A stretch of 34,607 nt of DNA from Planctomicrobium piriforme (GTDB lineage: Bacteria; Planctomycetota; Planctomycetia; Pirellulales; UBA1268). The notes under the pieces were generated by a model. It saw only the letters and a list, made by a program, of their open reading frames with translations, did no database searches and was not told where the DNA came from. Each line of letters opens with the position of its first letter. The stretch's first letter is position 1. Position numbers and translations under genes: made by a program. Shown piece by piece: positions 31,406-34,607 of the stretch. Where the stretch lies: assembly GCA_945861585.1 (NCBI GenBank), contig CAMAVC010000033.1, forward strand, positions 1-34,607. Direction: 5' to 3'.

Positions 31406-31430
31406 CACGGAAAGCCGTGATAAATCACGG
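31406..31430. promoter_or_regulatory. Overlapping palindromes, likely activator binding site
   Basis: CCGTGATAAATCACGG (31415-31430) is a perfect 16-base palindrome, and CACGG-AAAG-CCGTG (31406-31419) overlaps it. Further CACGG half-sites occur at about 31508 and 31521. The palindromes lie 107 to 131 bases upstream of the sigma-54 promoter, a normal distance for an upstream activator site, and 48 bases from the activator gene's own start. The region between is relatively AT-rich, which suits DNA bending. Confidence 0.65.
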
Positions 31431-31536
31431 GAAGCATTCCGTCACATAGTCTGGGAAAGGAGATTTCTGCATTATTCCTGGCGATTTCGGCAAGGTGCAG
31501 ATGATTTTCACGGCTCTGGCCACGGATTCGACAGGC

Positions 31537-31552
31537 TGGCACGACCGTTGCT
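31537..31552 (+). promoter_or_regulatory. Sigma-54 promoter of the sulfate transporter operon
   Basis: TGGCACG-ACCG-TTGCT matches the sigma-54 -24/-12 consensus (TGGCACG-N4-TTGCW) at every conserved base. The start of transcription would be near 31563, leaving a leader of about 40 bases before the sbp ATG at 31604. The divergent gene codes for a sigma-54 activator, which makes chance unlikely. Confidence 0.88.
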
Positions 31553-31603
31553 CCCACACGGCAGGCAGCCCGCTCGATCCGCTCCCGTGCAGCCGAGACA
31601 TCC

Positions 31604-32629
31604 ATGCCGTTTTCTCCCCCAGCAGTCCTGAGCCGCCGCTCACTCGCCGCCCTTGTCGTCGCCCTTGCCGCCAGTGCCGCGGCTGCCGCTGACGGGCCGA
31701 TCACGCTCCTGAACGTGTCGTACGACCCGACCCGCGAACTCTACCGCGAGATCAACGATGCCTTCGCGAAGAAGTACCAGGCCGAGCATGGACGCGCTGT
31801 CGCGATCAAGCAGTCGCATGCCGCCTCCGGCAGCCAGGCCCGCGCGGTGATCGACGGCCTCGACGCCGACGTCGTCACGCTCGCCGTGTGGCCTGACGTC
31901 GAGGCGGTGGCGAAGTCCGGCCTCGTGCGGTCCGACTGGCAACACCGCTACGACAACCAGTCGGTGCCCTACCACTCGGTCGTGGTGTTCGTCGTCCGCA
32001 AGGGCAACCCCAAAGGCATCAAGGACTGGGCCGACCTCGTGAAGGGCGATGTCTCGATCATCACGCCCAACCCCAAGACCTCCGGCAACGGCAAATACAG
32101 CTTCCTCGCCGCATGGGGCTCGGTGCTCACCAATGGTGGCTCGGAGGAGGATGCGCAGCGGTTCGTGACCGAGATCTACAAGCGCACCCCCGTGCTCGAC
32201 ACCGGCGCCCGCGCTGCCACCGCCACGTTTTCGCAGAAGGGGCTCGGCGACGTGCACCTCACGTTCGAGAGCGAAGCCCATCTCGAAGTGAACGAGGCCG
32301 GTGGCGATCTCGAGATCGTATATCCGAAAAAGTCGATCCGCGTCGATCCGCCGGTGGCAGTCGTCGACCAGAACGTCGACAAGAAGGGCACGCGGCACGT
32401 CGCCGAGGCGTATCTCGGGTTCCTCTACTCGCCCGAGGGGCGGGCGATCATCGCCAAGCACCACTACCGCCCCTGGGGCGACTCTCCGCCGACGCCGACC
32501 GCGGGCGAAGCCTGGCCTGCGATCGATACGTTCACGATCGATGCCGTCGGCGGCTGGCCAGCGGCCACGAAGAAATTTTTCGGCGAGGGGGGCGTGTTTG
32601 ACGCGATCTATCAGCCCGGTGGCCGCTGA
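31604..32629 (+). CDS. sbp: Sulfate/thiosulfate ABC transporter substrate-binding protein
   Basis: The 341-residue periplasmic protein has a signal peptide (MPFSPPAVLSRRSLAALVVALAASAAA, cleaved near ADGP) and the Sbp/CysP pattern: ITLLNVSYDPTRELYREIN, IKQSHAASGSQARAVIDGLDADVVTLAVWPDV, KTSGNGKYSFLAAWG, VTEIYKRTPVLDTGARAATATF and VVDQNVDKKGTRHVAEAYL. The set is diagnostic for the SulT family. The gene follows the sigma-54 promoter and precedes cysT by 19 bases. Whether sulfate or thiosulfate is preferred cannot be read from sequence alone. Confidence 0.95.
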   Translation: MPFSPPAVLSRRSLAALVVALAASAAAAADGPITLLNVSYDPTRELYREINDAFAKKYQAEHGRAVAIKQSHAASGSQARAVIDGLDADVVTLAVWPDVEAVAKSGLVRSDWQHRYDNQSVPYHSVVVFVVRKGNPKGIKDWADLVKGDVSIITPNPKTSGNGKYSFLAAWGSVLTNGGSEEDAQRFVTEIYKRTPVLDTGARAATATFSQKGLGDVHLTFESEAHLEVNEAGGDLEIVYPKKSIRVDPPVAVVDQNVDKKGTRHVAEAYLGFLYSPEGRAIIAKHHYRPWGDSPPTPTAGEAWPAIDTFTIDAVGGWPAATKKFFGEGGVFDAIYQPGGR

Positions 32630-32648
32630 TTCCCACGCAACCATCCGC

Positions 32649-33557
32649 ATGCCCCACCAGACGCCAGCCATGATCGCCCTCGCCGACAGTTCCGCGTTTG
32701 CCACGGGTGCGGCCCGGCCTGCTGCGCGAATCACGCGGCGGCGGCACGCGGCCGTGCTGCCCGGCTTCGGCACGAGCCTGGCGATCACGTCGCTCGTCGT
32801 GCTCGCACTGATCGTGTTTCCGCTCGCCGTGCTCGTGCTGCGGGCGGCGTCGCTCGGGCCCGCCGGCTTCCTCGCGGCGGCGTGGACGCCCAGAGCGCGG
32901 GCGGCCTACGGCGTGTCGCTCTCGGCCTCGGTGATCGCGGCCGTCGCCAGCTCGCTCCTCGGCCTGCTCGTGGCCTGGGTGCTGGCCCGCGTGTCGTTTC
33001 CGGGCCGCCGCATCCTCGACGCCCTCGTGGACGTGCCGCTCGCCCTGCCCACGGCCGTCGCCGGGCTCGTCTACTCGGCGCTCTACGTCAAGAAAGGCTG
33101 GCTCGGGCAGTGGCTCGTGCCGCTGGGGATCCAGGGAGCCTATTCGTATCTTGGCATCGTGCTCGTGCTCGTGTTCGTGAGCCTGCCGTTCGCGATCCGC
33201 GTCGTGCAGCCAGTGATCGAGAGCCTCGACCGCGACACCGAGGAGGCGGCGCGGATCCTCGGGGCCTCGCGGACGCAGACGTTCCTCCGGGTTGTGCTCC
33301 CGGCGATCCTGCCGGCCGTCGTGACCGGCTTCGCGCTGTCCCTCGCCCGGGCCCTCGGCGAATACGGCTCGGTCGTCTTCATCTCGGGCAACATGCCGTT
33401 CAAGACGGAGATCGCTCCGGTCTTGATCGTGGCCCGGCTCGAGGAATTCGCCTACGCCGAGGCCACGACCGTGGCCGTGCTGCTCCTGGCCATGTCGATC
33501 ACGCTGCTCGTGATCGTCAACACGCTCCAGCAGCGGCTCGCAAGAAACGCCCAGTAA
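32649..33557 (+). CDS. cysT: Sulfate ABC transporter permease CysT (CysU)
   Basis: The 302-residue inner-membrane protein has six or so helices and the permease signature: SFPGRRILDALVDVPLALPTAVAGLVY, and the EAA loop EEAARILGASRTQTFLRVVLPAILPAVVTGFALSLARALGEYGSVVFISGNMPF, which is close to CysT. Start candidates at 32649 and 32670 are both without a strong ribosome site; I use the first. The long open frame upstream is an overlap with sbp. It forms the membrane pair with CysW. Confidence 0.95.
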   Translation: MPHQTPAMIALADSSAFATGAARPAARITRRRHAAVLPGFGTSLAITSLVVLALIVFPLAVLVLRAASLGPAGFLAAAWTPRARAAYGVSLSASVIAAVASSLLGLLVAWVLARVSFPGRRILDALVDVPLALPTAVAGLVYSALYVKKGWLGQWLVPLGIQGAYSYLGIVLVLVFVSLPFAIRVVQPVIESLDRDTEEAARILGASRTQTFLRVVLPAILPAVVTGFALSLARALGEYGSVVFISGNMPFKTEIAPVLIVARLEEFAYAEATTVAVLLLAMSITLLVIVNTLQQRLARNAQ

Positions 33558-33583
33558 CCGCCCGCGACTCTGCCATACCCGAC

Positions 33584-34486
33584 ATGCCCGCCAAGCCCAC
33601 CACCACCGCCGCCTCAACGCCACTCGCCGCGGTGCTCGTCGCCGGCGCCGTCGGCGTCGTGGGCCTGCTGATCGTCGTGCCGCTCGCGAGCGTGTTTTAC
33701 GAGGCGTTTGCCCGCGGCGTGGGCGCGTGGTGGAGTGCGCTCGCCGACGACCCCGACACGCGGCACGCGATCTGGCTCTCGCTCACCGTCGCCCCCGTGG
33801 CCGTGGCGATCAACACGGTCTTCGGCGTCGCAGCCGCCTGGCTCGTGGCCCGTTTCCGGTTCCCGGGCCGGTCGCTCCTGATCTCGTTGTTCGACGTGCC
33901 GTTTTCCGTGTCGCCGGTCGTAGCCGGCCTGGCGCTCGTGCTTATCTTCGGCCGCCAGGGGCTCCTGGGGCCGACGCTCGCCTGGCTCGACTGGAAAGTC
34001 ATCTTCGCCTGGCCGGGGCTCGTGCTCGCCACGACGTTCGTCACGCTGCCGCTGGTGGTCCGCGAACTGATCCCCGTCATGGAGGCGATCGGGCCGGAGG
34101 AGGAGATGGCCGCCGTGAGCCTGGGGGCCAGCGGCTGGCAGGTGTTCTGGCGGGTCACGCTCCCGAACATCCGCTGGGCGCTCCTCCACGGGATCGTGCT
34201 GGCCAACGCCCGCGCGATGGGCGAATTCGGCGCGGTGTACGTCGTCAGCGGCCACATCGCCGGCGCCACCGACACGATGCCGCTCCGCGTCGAAAAACTG
34301 TTCCAGGAATACCGGCAGCCGGCGTCGATGGCGGTGGCCAGCGTCCTCGCCGGCCTCGCGCTCGTGACGCTCGTGGCCAAGTTCGTGATCGAACGGCGGC
34401 TGGAAGCGGAGTCACGCGAGCTCGAGGCGACGCGAACGCTTGGCGACGACCAACACACCCGGCAGCTTGAAGGGGCCGCAGCATGA
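33584..34486 (+). CDS. cysW: Sulfate ABC transporter permease CysW
   Basis: The 300-residue membrane protein has the CysW pattern: [33 protein letters not shown], the EAA loop [56 protein letters not shown], and [29 protein letters not shown]. The C-terminal tail is longer and charged. It lies 26 bases after cysT and overlaps cysA by 4 bases (ATGA), so the genes are translated together. Confidence 0.95.
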   Translation: MPAKPTTTAASTPLAAVLVAGAVGVVGLLIVVPLASVFYEAFARGVGAWWSALADDPDTRHAIWLSLTVAPVAVAINTVFGVAAAWLVARFRFPGRSLLISLFDVPFSVSPVVAGLALVLIFGRQGLLGPTLAWLDWKVIFAWPGLVLATTFVTLPLVVRELIPVMEAIGPEEEMAAVSLGASGWQVFWRVTLPNIRWALLHGIVLANARAMGEFGAVYVVSGHIAGATDTMPLRVEKLFQEYRQPASMAVASVLAGLALVTLVAKFVIERRLEAESRELEATRTLGDDQHTRQLEGAAA

Positions 34487-34607
34487 GCATTCACGTCCGC
34501 GAAATCTCGAAGTCGTTCGGCTCGTTCAAGGCGCTCGACCGCGTGTCGCTCGAGGTGCCCGAGGGCACGCTCCTCGCCCTGCTCGGCCCCTCGGGCTCGG
34601 GCAAGAC
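34483..34607 (+). CDS. cysA: Sulfate ABC transporter ATP-binding protein CysA (5' end only)
   Basis: The first 41 codons read [21 protein letters not shown] and continue to the Walker A motif GPSGSGK, where the window ends. This is the start of a CysA-type ABC ATPase, coupled to cysW by a 4-base ATGA overlap. The rest lies beyond the window. Confidence 0.9.
   Translation, partial: MSIHVREISKSFGSFKALDRVSLEVPEGTLLALLGPSGSGK

Noticed and set aside
29193..31631. An 812-codon open frame on the plus strand opposite the sigma-54 activator
   Set aside because: It spans the end of one real gene and the antisense of another, and its product has no recognisable domain.

Overview
The window is high-GC bacterial DNA with dense genes on both strands. 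It most resembles a planctomycete (Planctomycetota, perhaps Pirellulales). The clues are the protein starting MRLTLRTLLAWLD, the long UbiD protein, several small secreted or unrecognised proteins of planctomycete style, and GC-rich palindromic repeats between genes. This placement rests on recognition by eye, not on a search. I see no prophage, CRISPR array, transposase gene or rRNA.

Layout. (1) 41-4978, all minus strand: rarA, dtd, tRNA-His, a PspA/IM30-family gene, a classical AAA+ ATPase gene and a small helical protein. PspA belongs to the ESCRT-III superfamily and this ATPase has Vps4/katanin-like signatures, so the unit resembles a bacterial membrane-remodelling filament with its own disassembly motor. 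(2) 5147-9215: an orphan TolC-type outer-membrane protein, an OsmC protein and a UbiD-type decarboxylase, with a structured repeat between the last two. (3) 9216-9609: two copies of a dispersed palindromic repeat plus two small stem-loops. (4) 9610-14867, minus strand: hpf, ptsN, ptsH, ptsI, rng and rplU, a regulatory PTS and translation/RNA-decay cluster without sugar-specific EIIB/EIIC. (5) 14969-18839: a large membrane-anchored FecR-like protein, a TPR protein and a shikimate-dehydrogenase-like protein that lacks the usual catalytic lysine. (6) 18840-19424: two more copies of the repeat, one carrying a nested cassette of small hairpins. (7) 19425-27771: ferritin-like protein, HEAT-type membrane protein, lipoate-ligase-like protein, 89-aa protein, degenerate glycosyltransferase, tRNA-Arg(CCG), PAS histidine kinase, histone-deacetylase-family enzyme, exported metalloprotease, small secreted protein and a methyltransferase. 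(8) 27970-34607: an SLC13-type anion permease with TrkA-C domains, a sigma-54 activator, and a divergent sulfate ABC transporter operon (sbp-cysT-cysW-cysA, cut by the window end). This operon has an exact sigma-54 promoter and upstream palindromes.

The two strongest leads are the PspA/AAA+ unit and the sigma-54-controlled sulfate-uptake island. The repeat family is also notable. Its copies share a core, while the terminal stems differ in sequence yet stay self-complementary, and all four copies lie between convergent genes.
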